From the NCBI GenBank assembly GCA_951213105.1, contig OX578148.1, forward strand, positions 141,351,518-141,415,517: DNA of 64,000 nt, in the 5' to 3' direction. Below are positions 45,957 to 56,214 of the stretch, piece after piece. Under the pieces are notes generated by a model. That model was not told the origin of the DNA and did not search any database. It saw nothing but the letters and a program-made list of their open reading frames with translations. The first letter of the stretch is position 1. Each line of letters opens with the position of its first letter. The translations under genes were made by a program, and so were the position numbers. The DNA comes from Amaurobius ferox. Taxonomy: Eukaryota; Arthropoda; Arachnida; Araneae; Amaurobiidae.

Positions 45957-46843
45957 CTAGTTTCTTATCGGTCTCACCATTCGACCAAGTCTGGTTCTAA
46001 ATATTGGCTGTTCAGGACAATTTTTCTCCGGTTTTAGACAGTCTGACAATTTCGTAGAATCAGGACAATGATCTAAATAGCCGTTGCCATCATCGGTCGG
46101 TAGTGGAGGTAAATTGTTAAGTTTATCGAAAACGGATTTCTCAGGTAACAAAATTCTCTGCTCATCTTGAACTTCAAGGGGGTAAAGTCTTTGGTATGGT
46201 CTAAGAAGTTCGCCATTCATAGTCTTTACTTGAGTTACTCGAATGTTGTCGTCTTTACCAGGGTAAAGCTCAAGTATTTTGGCCATGGGTCATTTTGTAC
46301 GTCTGGTATTGTCACTGCCAACAAGAACGATTTGTCCTACTCTAAGACGTGTGGGGACTTTGTGTTTAGAATAGTTTTCCAGTTGTCCAAGATATTCTAT
46401 TCGAAATCTTTCCATGAGGTTTTGCTTCAGTTTTTGTCGATAACGAAATCGTTTATTCAAATGAGTGGAGTCGAAGACATCCAATTCGGGTGTAGATCCT
46501 GTTCGTATCTCTTGTAAAAATAAAGATGGTGTTAGGGGTTGTAAGTCTTCGGCATCTTTTGAAAGATAAGTCAAGGGGCTGCTATTGATGATGTTCCCAG
46601 CTTCACATAAAATGGTAGTCAGTTCATCATAGTCAAGTCGAGCTCGTCCTAATACTCTTCTCAGAATTATTTTGGTCATTCCAATCAACCTCTCACACCA
46701 TCCGCCCCACCAGGCAGCTATAGGAGGGTTGAAAATTTATTGAATTCGTTTAACTGAAGCTATTTCTTATATCTTTTGCCAATCTATGCTATGTAGGATT
46801 TTACTGGCTCCGACTAGATTTGTCCCATTGTCAGAATATACTA
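45957..46843 (-). pseudogene. BEL/Pao integrase C-terminal region, broken
   Basis: Continues the integrase after the mariner insertion. Blocks are YSDNGTNLVGASKILHS (part of the core, with a catalytic Asp), a TAA, another TAA, FNPPIAAWWGGWCERLIGM, then VLGRARLDYDELTTILCEAG, INSSPLTYLS, YLGQLENYS, IVLVGSDNTRRTK, a TGA at 46287-46289, MAKILELYPGKDDNIRVTQ and LLRPYQRLYPLEV. This is the BEL/Pao integrase end with its DUF5641-like tail, which binds DNA or chromatin. The TGA sits where relatives usually have Trp. Three nonsense codons make it inactive. Confidence 0.88.
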
Positions 46844-47756
46844 CATCACTTAATAAGTCTCCGGTCTAACTAAGAAAAACAATTTTGCTTTTAGAAATTC
46901 GACTTTTTTTCATCAACATACTCACCTTCATTCTAACGCACGCTCCTTTTATTTTTCGATGCCTTTTTTGTAGAACGATTTGTCTTTGCTCTCAAAATAG
47001 ACCTCAGTTTCGGCAATCACTTCTTCATTTGAGCCAAATTCTTTCCCTGGAGCATCTTTTTGATGTCTGCAAAAAGTCAGTACTCGCTGGGGGGACAGAT
47101 CTGGAGAGAACGGTGGGTGAGGAAGCAATTCAAAGCGTAATTCATATAATTTAACCATCGTTTTCATCGACTAGTGACACGGGGCATGTCTTGTTGTTCT
47201 TGGTCCGATGTGAGCAAACGCGGCACCCACTTCGAAAACAACTTACGCATGTTCAAATTTTCGTATAAAATTATAAACACACTACCTTCTGATATCTTTT
47301 AGGTGTCAGCTATCTCACGACTTCACTTTACTGTCTTTCAAAACTATTTCATGGACTTTTTTTATGTTTTCCGGAACAACTGCCGATTTTAGGCGAGCAG
47401 AGCGTTCAGCATCATCGGTGTTTGTACGACCGCGTTTAAATTCAGCATACTAGTCAATAATAATTGATTTCCCTGGTGCAGAGTCTCCATAATGCCATCA
47501 AGCCACTGTTTGGCTTCAACAGTATTTTTCCCCATCAAAACACAATGTTTAATCAACACACGAAATTCTTTTTTATCCATTGTTTTGAAAATTACAAAAC
47601 TGGGATCACTGAAACCACTGTAACCTGCAAACTAATTATCAGAATGTCATGAAATTTTGACACGTATCGTTTGAAGGTTGGTACTATTCAGAAATCATAT
47701 GGGTCTGTCAGTGTTGCCATATATGTGTCAGACCGGAGACTTATTGAGTGAAGTGT
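46844..47756 (-). mobile_element. mariner transposon inserted in BEL/Pao integrase
   Basis: Terminal inverted repeats contain AATAAGTCTCCGGTCT (near 46851 on plus) and AGACCGGAGACTTATT (near 47731). A TA duplication lies at 46842-46843 and 47757-47758. The integrase coding match resumes on the other side in phase, so the insertion is precise. Length is 913 bp against about 1.3 kb for intact mariners. A middle part that includes the first two catalytic Asp residues is missing. Confidence 0.88.
46949..47580 (-). pseudogene. mariner transposase, frameshifted and internally deleted
   Basis: Starts at 47580 with MDKKEFRVLIKHCVLMGKN and TVEAKQWLD, the N-terminal DNA-binding region. Frameshifts follow, with recognisable pieces in shifted frames to about 47215. 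The C-terminal part (47167-46949) has FELLPHPPFSPDLSP, containing the third catalytic Asp of the mariner triad, and SNEEVIAETEVYFESKDKS. The segment between, with the first two catalytic Asp, is deleted. It is inactive. Confidence 0.88.
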
Positions 47757-48300
47757 TACATGTAGAGGTCTGTCTCTTCTTGACACAAATCTTCTGAAGG
47801 CCAAACAAAAGGCTTCGGTTGTTAGAGATTGAACTAACTCAAGACGGACCACCCTAATCACAACACAGGTAAAGAGGACAAACCAAATCTTCTCTCCATT
47901 TCTTAAGTATAATGGTCCTCCCGAATCTATTCTCGTTATGTCGAACGCTGCAGCATTTCTAATTCGTTTTTCTGGCAAAGGTGCAAGCAAAACTTCAGCT
48001 TTGGTGGCTTCAAATCTTCTACAATTTATATAACTTTTCAAAACTTGTCTAATGGTTTTTCTATATTGCAAGATCCAGAAGTCTTCTCTCAGTTGAGATA
48101 TTAAGGTATGAACTCCTGCATGGCTTAATTTTTTATGATGTTCCAAAATGAGTGAATGTAAGCAAGCTGCCCTTTTTGCACATTCGCGTTTCTCATCAAT
48201 ATTCATTTTTTTAGGTTTATTACATTCTTGAGAATTATGCCTTTTCTCACAAAAAATACATTTCCTTTCATAAATTAAATTTGTATTTAAAAGACCAGCA
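47757..48300 (-). pseudogene. gag zinc knuckle fused in frame to BEL/Pao integrase
   Basis: One open frame on the minus strand. It reads KCIFCEKRHNSQEC (a CxxC..H..C zinc knuckle at the end of gag), then MNIDEKRECAKRAACLHS. Directly after that, near 48150, comes the integrase zinc-binding region: HHKKLSHAGVHTLISQL, NCRRFEATKAE, and the core start RIDSGGPLYLRNGEK with VRLELVQSLTTEAFCLAF. In intact BEL/Pao elements protease, RT and RNase H lie between these parts. The deletion kept the frame. The frame runs into the mariner at 47756. Confidence 0.9.
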
Positions 48301-49320
48301 GCGGTTGAGACTTTACTTTTATTTTCATTAAAATCCTGTTTATTTCATTTCTTATATACGTCTCTCCCACCATCAAAAGTGTTTCCGGCAATCGCCCATC
48401 TTTGTTACCCTTCAACTGCTGATTTCAAAAGTTCCATTAAAATACTCCATGTATTAATTTTTCCCCTTTCTTTATCCTTTACCAAAAGAGAACTAATATG
48501 CCATTCCCATATTTTCAAAATATCCTCTGACAAACAACTCTCAACAAGAGGAAATAACATCCCTGCATATTTATCCAAAGTGATACCCAAGGTGCCCGAA
48601 GCTCTTAAATGTGCTTCAATTCTATCGTATAATTTCACCACATTACTCTTATCGTGATTTAAAACCAAATTTAATACCTATACTTCTATCAATCATTCGT
48701 CTTTACCGAAGCGAGATTTCACACATTCAATGACTAATGGGTAATTATCGCCTGTTGGCGGAAAATTCTCTACTCGATCACGAGCTTGGGATTTTTCTGT
48801 TGTACTTTGCAAAATTTATCTTCATCTGGTAATTCTGGGTCTTCGGGTATTTTTTTAAATATAGACCAGAATTTAATCCAATTTTTTATCGATCCGTCAA
48901 ATTTTTCTAATTCTAATTTTGGTAATCTAACGGTTTTCCTATTTACCGCTTCGACACTTGAAATATCACGAAGATTCTCGTTACTAATTTCATTCTGTAT
49001 TCGATCAACTTTTAATTTTAGAGTAATGTACTTTATCTGTATAAGACGATATATTTTGGTATTCTTTGCCATAAACACTCTGTACTATCTCATCATCTTT
49101 AGAAAGTAAATCCAATAACTCATATCTATCGTCTGAAGATTCTGATATTTATCGTTTAGAAGCGAAAGAGAAATTTCAACTGGTTTGCCTTCTAAAGCTT
49201 TCTTTAAGTCTATTTGCAGCCTTCGTAAAAGCAGTGCGCAATCGTGTTCTAACTTTTGTCAAATTATTCATAATTTCTATTAATTAACATTAATAATTCT
49301 GTATTTAAAAAATATATATA
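48301..49320 (-). pseudogene. BEL/Pao gag, frameshifted
   Basis: Blocks on the minus strand: KVRTRLRTAFTKAANRLK near 49250, KTVRLPKLELEKFDGSIK and NWIKFWSIFKK (48770-49078), DEDKFCKVQ, then SNVVKLYDRIEAHLRASG, YAGMLFPLVESCLSEDIL (48405-48668). This is the BEL/Pao gag (DUF1759-type) that would form the particle. Several frameshifts and stops separate the blocks. Confidence 0.85.
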
Positions 49321-49352
49321 TATATATAATGACGGTCATTTCATAAACCAGC

Positions 49353-49370
49353 GTCCCTGTTCGGGCGCTA
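49353..49370 (-). other. tRNA-Lys primer binding site
   Basis: Just inside the 5' LTR. On plus it reads GTCCCTGTTCGGGCGCTA, the 3' end of tRNA-Lys with one mismatch next to the CCA-complement. Confidence 0.8.
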
Positions 49371-49373
49371 TAA

Positions 49374-49669
49374 TGTCAGCTCAAAGAATCAAAATCATAG
49401 AATATATTTTGATCAATAACAAATGAATGTGATCTTGCCTTTTCGTATGCTGATCTATTTCTTAACGTCGGGTGACTACGTCTTGACATTGATTTTAAAA
49501 GAAACTGCAATCTACACATTTTAAATATCACTTAATTCTGCACAGAATATAACAATAACACTTATTAACTTCAATTAACTAATATACATGTTTCCTTTTT
49601 TAAGCACGTGCAGAAATCCTAAAAATCACATTATCGATTATTTCACTTCAGTTCATGGGGGATGTGACA
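49374..49669 (-). repeat. BEL/Pao 5' LTR
   Basis: 296 bases, matching 45598-45894. Promoter side of the element for minus-strand transcription. Confidence 0.9.
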
Positions 49670-50630
49670 CCTGTTAAAGCGCTCTAAAAAGGGCGGAACT
49701 GGTCCACAGATACTGGTGACTGCACTGAGAGAGCCATTCCTACATGGATCAATAGCTATCATGCATGCGGAAGGCCAGAAAGTATACTAAGCCAGAAAGC
49801 CTTCTTTCAAATCAGACGCCAAACTTCGTTTTATCGCCTGCGTGATACACGAAAGAGCGCCGCTCTCTCTCTCAAGGTTACTATAGCAGCCACATCAAGA
49901 GAAAGGACTCTCACAATTTGGTTTATTTTTTTATAGGATATATAACTTACAATTTAGCAATAGAGACACGATTTAAATGGAGTGTCTCTTAGATTGGAAT
50001 TAAATTAATTCAATATTGATTAGATTAAAGAAGCCGATATATAACTTACAATTAAGCAATATGGGCTTATCGCCGATATATAACTTACAATTAAGCAATA
50101 TAGACACTTTTTAAATGCATTATCTCTTAGATTAGAATTAAATTAATTCAGTATTCACTCAATTAAAGAATCCTTTTATTATTTTCTAATGCTATTCTAT
50201 AGAGGAAGTTCACGGATAATCACGACATTTAGACGAAAAAATACACTTAAAGACACCATGAACACATTTCGAACATTTTGGGAAATATTTCCATCCATGT
50301 GTGTGTGTGTATATCTGTGGGGTGCGAATGCACGTATCACTATGGCAATTTATATGTAGATGCATTCTGTATAAAATTAGAAACAGGTAGAATATTTTGT
50401 AATAAATGGGATTAAAACATTATTCCAAATTAGAGATATTAAATTAGAGAGAGTACGTACAGCCACGAAATTCTATATGTAGCTGCATTCTGAAAAAATT
50501 AGAATTAGGTAGATCATCATGTAATTAACGTGATTAGAATACGGGTGAAAGGGAGGGAGGGAGACACAGAGAGCGAGAGAGAAAGAGTGTGGTTGTGTGT
50601 GTGTCAAAATATAGTACGATCAAAATATAG
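49670..50630. other. Stretch without a gene; short tandem repeat inside
   Basis: GATATATAACTTACAATTTA and following AGCAATAGAGAC recur three times near 49936, 50033 and 50075. Nothing else was recognised. Confidence 0.5.
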
Positions 50631-50774
50631 TGTTGAAGACCCAGACCGACCGGCTCGTCAGCAAGGACATGAGCAAAGCAAAATATATAATAATAAATAT
50701 ATATAGCAAATGAGCAATCAAAATATAGTGTGGTACTGCAGGAGAGGGCGACCTTATTTCGAACGAGTAGGATT

Positions 50775-51020
50775 CATGGGCGCCCATAAAACTTATTCCT
50801 GAGATGGCCAAAGTCAAGGATGGGAGGTAAATAATCTATTAACTTAATACCTACATTTCTGACCTTGAACGTCCGCGGGAGCAAAAGTGCCCCCTCGCGC
50901 TCCCCTATGGGCGCCCATAGAACATTTTCTAGAGGGTAAACTCGTGGATGAGAAGTACAATGTTGACTAGCTTGATACCTACATTTCTGACTTTGAACGC
51001 CCCTATGGACACCCATGGTT
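50775..51020 (+). repeat. Duplicated GCGCCCAT segment
   Basis: GGGCGCCCATA followed later by ATACCTACATTTCTGACCTT occurs twice in direct orientation here. An inverted relative lies at about 51890-52030 (GAGCGCCCATAGGGGAGGG). These flank the hairpin array on both sides. Confidence 0.5.
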
Positions 51021-51211
51021 ATAAGTGTTGAAGACCCAGACCATTTGACTAGCCCTATAGGGCTTACAGCAGCTGTTTGAGTGGCCGGGAGAGATGGCTA
51101 TAAGCACAGACTAATATAGTATTCTGTGGCTATAAGTGTTGCAGACCCAAACCACTCGACTGACCCAGAGGGCTTACTGCAGCTATTTGAGTGGTCGGGA
51201 TGGCTATAAGT

Positions 51212-51594
51212 GTTGTTGTTGAGACCCTGACCGTCCGACCTACCAGAAAGGTGTAAGGTAACCGTTTTGACGGCCGGGAAGTGCCACCCAATTTAGACCG
51301 GAACCCAGTGGGGGAGGCATCCACAGAGACCGTACCTTCCTTCCCCTACCACCAACCTCTCGGAAGGACTTACGGACCCACATGTTTAACGTGATCGTAC
51401 TCCGCATGAACATGGCGGCAGTTGTGGCAGCGTGCAAATCCAGCGCGCAAACCACCGGGTTACGCCCGAAATGTGCCAACAGCACGCAGTGTTCCCAGGT
51501 GGTCACCCACCCAAGTACTAACCGCGCCCGTTGCTGCTTGACTTCGGTGATCTAACGAGAACTGGTGTTTTCATCACGGTAGGGCCGTTGGCAT
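51212..51594 (-). mobile_element. 5S-rRNA-headed SINE
   Basis: Read on the minus strand. The head (51592-51475) is a 5S rRNA derivative with intact-looking internal Pol III promoter. The body (about 51440-51290) is the same as in the SINE at 3866-4145 (landmarks GTGGGTCCGTAAGTCCTT, GGGTGGCACTTCCCGGCC). The 3' end is a hairpin unit with stem CCGTC/GACGG. ATGGCTATAAGT flanks both sides (51200-51211 and 51595-51606). Because every array unit carries that word, it cannot be proved to be a target duplication. Confidence 0.8.
51475..51592 (-). rRNA. 5S rRNA-derived sequence (SINE head, not a functional gene)
   Basis: 118 bases. The minus strand reads GCCAACGGCCCTACCGTGAT at the start, GATCACCGAAGTCAAGCAGC and GTTAGTACTTGGGTGGGTGA in the middle, and CCTGGGAACACTGCGTGCTG near the end. 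It covers the whole 5S molecule with some substitutions. No T-run terminator follows. The sequence continues into the SINE body, so it serves as a promoter head. Confidence 0.85.
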
Positions 51595-51750
51595 ATGGCT
51601 ATAAGTATTGAAGACCCAGACCGTCCGACTCATCCTGAGGACTTGAGCATCTAATTGGACGGCCGGATGGCTATAAGTGTTGAAGACCCAGACCACACGA
51701 CGAACCCAAGGGTTAACGGTAGCAGAATGTGTGGCCGGGGGATGGCTATA

Positions 51751-52229
51751 ATTGTGTAAAATATTAGACTTCACGGAAACTTTTGTGGGGTCTGGAAAGA
51801 CTCCATTTTTCCAACCCTGGGGAAATCGAAACTCAACTCCGTTAGGTTCGTTCTGTCCTGAGGTTACTAGTATAAGTAGGGAATTTTTTCAATGAGCGCC
51901 CATAGGGGAGGGAAAGGAGGCACTTCCGCTCCCCTGGACATTCAAGGTCCCAAATGTGGGGATCAAGGTAGTCAATATTGTACATATCATTGAGTTTAAC
52001 GCCTAGAAAAATTGGTATGGGCGCCTATGCTTATAGTATCGACAACGGGACAGAACCTAACGGAGCTTAATATTTTTGTTTCTCACTCGAGGGTGAATAA
52101 AATGGGTGGGAGTGTCAAAAAGGATTTATCAATCAATGACTTTGAGTCCTTCACAGCTTAACCGAATTAACTTTTATTTTGTGCAAATATTGTATTCGAA
52201 ACGATTATAACCGCGAAACTCAATATATC
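51751..52229. other. Stretch without a recognised gene
   Basis: Contains the inverted GCGCCCAT segment (about 51890-52030) and otherwise nothing recognised. Confidence 0.4.
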
Positions 52230-52961
52230 TTAAATCAAGAATATTAATTTCCCCAAAGGGACAGGAATTATCAAATAAATTAAACTTCATTTTCCAAGAT
52301 ATTGAATATTCATCAATTTGACATCATTTTTATTAATTTAGTGTAATTTTCGCCAATTTGGTAACATTTTAAATAAAATGTCAAGTTGACGATATTTTGT
52401 TAATATATCGACAAGCATTACAGACAGACTGACAAACTAATAAATTACGTTTGACGAATTGTTTGATGTCAAAATACAAAACTATTGTGAAACAGTGTCT
52501 CGTGAATAAAACCTACCAGAATGATGCTAACACCGTTGTCATATAATATTGTACATGGAATGGAAACATATTGCGGTAGTTAGCACTGTTTTAATTTCAT
52601 GTATTTTTTAAATTTATTTGAAAAACGTACAATATATCAAGAATGGTTCATGTTATTATCCCAAAGTTTATGTTATTCATTTTCTAATAAAAAATTAAAT
52701 AAAAAATTATATTTTATGTAACAATATTAAAGGTTCTGATTTTCTATGATGTTTTTCTAAATTTCATTCGAAAGTTTGGAGCTGGTTTCCAAATATTCGA
52801 TTGCTTATAAAATCAATAGACTTCCAGTATTCACTGATTGTAATAATCGAAATATTTTTTGTTTGAAACGTTACATCCGTTCGTTAGATATCGCATCCAC
52901 TGACTCAAGGACACACACACTAATATACATGCACATACCACATACATTAATATACAAGCAC

Positions 52962-52994
<33 letters not shown>

Positions 52995-53115
52995 GATATC
53001 ACTTTAAAAACATTCGATTCGATTTCAGGGATGTTTGAAACAAGCTCTACCGACGAAAACACAAAGCAGAATTCGAGTTTTCAACCTCGTCATAATACTT
53101 TCCCTATACATTATA
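52230..53115 (+). repeat. Family B repeat, diverged
   Basis: Has the TTTGGTAACATTTT block, TATCAAGAATGGTTCATGTT, a (CA)n tract (52911-52995) and the ending CATAATACTTTCCCTATACA. It lacks the left terminal hairpin. The 126-codon frame at 52776-53156 lies wholly in the repeat. Confidence 0.65.
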
Positions 53116-54404
53116 TCAGTGTTTTTCAAATTCATTTTGTCACGAAACCCTTTTGAAATTTAATTTGATGGTGGAACCCCAAAATAAGAAATATCCTCTG
53201 TTGTCCAAATTATGCATCAAAATTTTACACGTTTTTAAATTTAAGACAATTTACATGAAACTATCACGTCGCGGAATCCCAAGGGTTCCGAAAACTTTGA
53301 AAAGTCCACCTTGAAATACGGTGCATTATATTAGGCATGACAGAAAAGTAATATTTATTGCTCCCCCAAACCGAAAATGTCAAGCAAATTTCCTTAAAAT
53401 GTAACAAATTTTGCATTTTTAAAATGACAAATATTCCCACCTTTCAAATAATCTTCAATTTTCGTCACTGATTGTTGTACAATATAAGTATTGAACAACA
53501 TACGGATCCTACACATATATTTACTCCAAAATCTCACATATAAAAGTTTTATTCAAATAATAAATTATATATGTGGGTGGAACATTTCTTACACTCATTG
53601 CAAACAATCTGCGTGCAGTACAAAAAGGTCTTAAATACATGTATTTTCATAGTATTACTTTAAAACCAAAATGTACATAAAACATGATTTAAATAATGGG
53701 AATGTATCTAATCTGTCTTCGTGAACAATATCGCGGATTAAAAACAATCGTCTTTCTCTCCGCTTTTGCAGGAGTTGCAAAAATAGTGTACCAGAACTGG
53801 CGATAAAACGACGTTTGGCGTGTGATGTGAGAGAAACTTTCTGAATTGGTATACCTTTGGGCTTATCGCATCATGCATAACATCCATTCGTGCTTTTATC
53901 ACTCCAGAAATATTTCTTTCATAAAATATTTCACAACTTTTTAAAAGATGGCAGCACCACAGGAGAACCTCCTATTTCAGAGGATTTTCAATTAATTTTT
54001 GCAGTCAATAAACTTAATAAATTAACGTTTAAATGTGTAGTTATATATAATTGTAACGTAATTGTAATTTACAAATTTTCTTAGATGTATACGTATATAA
54101 TCATTGACTATCAGTGAAAATTACAAGTATGAGAAAATTTAGCCTCCAAACGAAATAATTGTTTACTATCTTTACACTAGATGGCAGCACCACAAAATAT
54201 CGTTCTCAATATCTGATTAAATGTAAATAATTCCAACTCTTTCAAATAGAAATGTTTAGTTTTCTTTAAAGGATTTTTTAATCAAATATGATATCTAAAC
54301 AAAATTACAAACGTATGCCATGATGTTTTTTAACGATTATTTTATAATTATATGCATTTAAATTAAAGAATGACTGCATTTACTAGGCCTACGGCAATGT
54401 GTAA
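53116..54404. other. Stretch without a recognised gene
   Basis: AT-rich. GATGGCAGCACCACA occurs twice (about 53947 and 54181), a short direct repeat. No gene or known element was recognised. Confidence 0.4.
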
Positions 54405-54980
54405 TAGGGAAAGCATTGAAATCGTGTTGAAAATTGGAACCCCAGTTTTCGACGAATCTACACGTTTCGAGCACTAGAACCCGAATAAACTGCTTTTGAA
54501 CTTGTGTGTCTGTCTGTGTCTTTCTATTTGTGCAATTCTAGCTCAAAAACTAATGGACACACTTTCTCAAAATTGGGTAGATATAGTCACGTGTAGGTTA
54601 CCCTGGTGTTGATCATATTTTAATACGATTCGGGGAGAGCTGCCATTTCTCTTCGAAATGGCCCGCAAAAAGTGTCCAAATCTAAAATAAAAGACTACAT
54701 ATGCTCAAATACATAAGTCAAATGCATGTTTTACATGTCATTTTTGACAACCCAATTAAGATGAATGAAAACGAACTCAATGAAAACGTAAATTGAATTA
54801 AAAGTGCTAATTCAGTGTCATTTCAAGTCATGATGCATACCAATTAAGTGTCATTTCATATAATTATCCCTGCTATTTCGTTCCATTATACTCGGCTTAA
54901 TGTATGAAAGAAGGAAAGAGAAAATGAATTTGGGTCTGCATGGAAAGTCATGTGCTGCCCACATTAGATTTTTACATAAT
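54405..54980 (+). repeat. Family C repeat, copy 5
   Basis: Left GTGTAATAGGGAAAGCATTG, CGACGAATCTACACGTTTCG, ACTGAATTAAAAGTG-type block, right AAAGTCATGTGCTGCCCACA. Non-coding. Confidence 0.75.
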
Positions 54981-56214
54981 ATGTAAAGAAAAAGTATTAT
55001 ATTTGGGTCTTAATCTGAAACGAAAATTTTTTTAAATAAAAATAGTCGCGTTACTATAAAAACAAGCCAATACTTTATATGCATTTCAATACTATATTAA
55101 TGGAAACCATTGTTTCGGAATTATAAGCCATTACACATTTTATTTTTTCTCCATAACAAATCGAATCTATCCAATAAAATTTCCATCAATACACTCGAGA
55201 GGTCTAGTGATTTTCGCAGAAGAAAAACCTCTTTTTCGAAAGTGGAAAACAAATTATAAATTATGTTATTTGTAACAAAAGCAGCTATTTCACAAGAAAC
55301 TTTTTATTTAGACACCATTCATAGGAATATAACTGTTGTGATAAATCACGAAACTGAATTATTTCTTATTCTAAATTTAATACTTTTTATTTTAATTTTA
55401 TTTATTTAAATTTTCATCCTTAATTATTCTAAATTATCCTATTCAAAATTAATTATCTTATTCTAAATTATTTATTAAAATTCTTCAATATTACTGAATT
55501 CAGAAATCATTAATTGTAACGGTTTTCATGCTAACTATAGTATGCTAAAATAATCTATCCGACGCTCACTCTAGGAACTCCATGTTCCGAGCGCAAAGTT
55601 TGTATTTTTCCGAAGTGGAAACAGTGCAAATAGTGCCATCCAATCAGGCTCTGGATATTTTCTCTTTGAGTTCGACCAACGATGGCCCACTTTTTCTAAA
55701 AATTTTACTGAGTGTAGAAGTTGTATTGTGTGTGGGAAGCATCCCTTATTCTTGTCATCGCCATTATTTTAATCTATTTTACAAATATAGTTTTGTATGC
55801 ATATGCTCCAGATCCTATATAAATTCTTGAAAATTTTGCAAGTTAATATGTGTTTTGGGATCCACTATATAAATGTGAAAGCTTTGTAATTGTTTGAACT
55901 GAATGCTGCTGACAGTCTTCGTTTATAGACATATATGTTTGCTCATAAAGTTTTTTTGAAGATCGTTCTAATGTGTGCATGAATATTCATCTTTGCTTAT
56001 CTTAATGTTTGATTGTTAAATAAAGCCTCAATACACCATGATTCCACAAATAAGAAATCAAGAGTTAGATGACATGAATCATTCCAAGTTTAAATTATGT
56101 TTTTTTTCAATGGATCATCAAAAAAATTAAATTATTCTGCAAAAAATGAATGGTCTTATATTCATTGATTTTATGCAACATGGTATAGATAAGATCACGC
56201 ACAGCAATGACAAA
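54981..56214. other. Region without a recognised gene apart from the possible exon
   Basis: AT-rich, low-complexity stretches around 55340-55500. No known mobile element. Confidence 0.4.
55575..55771 (+). other. Possible terminal exon, unproven
   Basis: After CTCACTCTAG (an acceptor-like site) a 65-codon open frame runs to TAA at 55769-55771. It reads in part GYFLFEFDQRWPTFSKNF and CRSCIVCGKHP. AATAAA follows at about 56019. I do not recognise a family, and a second frame (55582-55830) is also open, so chance is not excluded. Confidence 0.2.

Larger units (their letters stand above)
45598..49669 (-). mobile_element. BEL/Pao LTR retrotransposon, internally deleted
   Basis: Both LTRs are present (45598-45894 and 49374-49669), beginning TGTCAGCTCAAA and ending GATGTGACA. 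A 5-bp duplication CCTGT flanks the element (45593-45597 and 49670-49674). Transcription is on the minus strand, so the right LTR is the 5' one. Inside it lie a tRNA-Lys primer site, gag, the end of gag joined to integrase, and the integrase C-terminus. Protease, reverse transcriptase and RNase H are absent. A mariner interrupts integrase. The two LTRs differ by scattered substitutions and small indels (about 90 percent identity by eye), so the insertion is not recent. Confidence 0.92.
50632..51750. repeat. Array of covarying hairpin units
   Basis: Units share the frame GTTGAAGACCCAGACC, a variable stem, CGACT, a small inner hairpin, AGCAGCT, the complementary stem, GGCCGGG and ATGGCTATAAGT. 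Units start near 50632 (truncated), 51024, 51135, 51600 and 51672, and one forms the SINE end at 51220. Stems: CCATTT/GAGTGG (51041, 51079), CCACTC/GAGTGG (51152, 51189), CCGTCC/GGACGG (51621, 51657), CCACAC/GTGTGG (51693, 51729). Inner hairpins also vary in pairs (CCC..GGG or TCC..GGA). No protein is encoded. Confidence 0.75.

Noticed and set aside
46167..46517. Plus-strand 116-codon frame
   Set aside because: Shadow of the BEL/Pao integrase end, which is recognised on the minus strand.
51475..51592. Functional 5S rRNA gene
   Set aside because: It has substitutions, no T-run terminator, and continues into a SINE body also found behind a tRNA head at 3.9 kb.
50632..51750. Hairpin units as hammerhead ribozymes (GAGTCC and GAAA-like words suggested it)
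   Set aside because: The CTGATGA and GAAA core elements do not occur in the right order around the stems on either strand.
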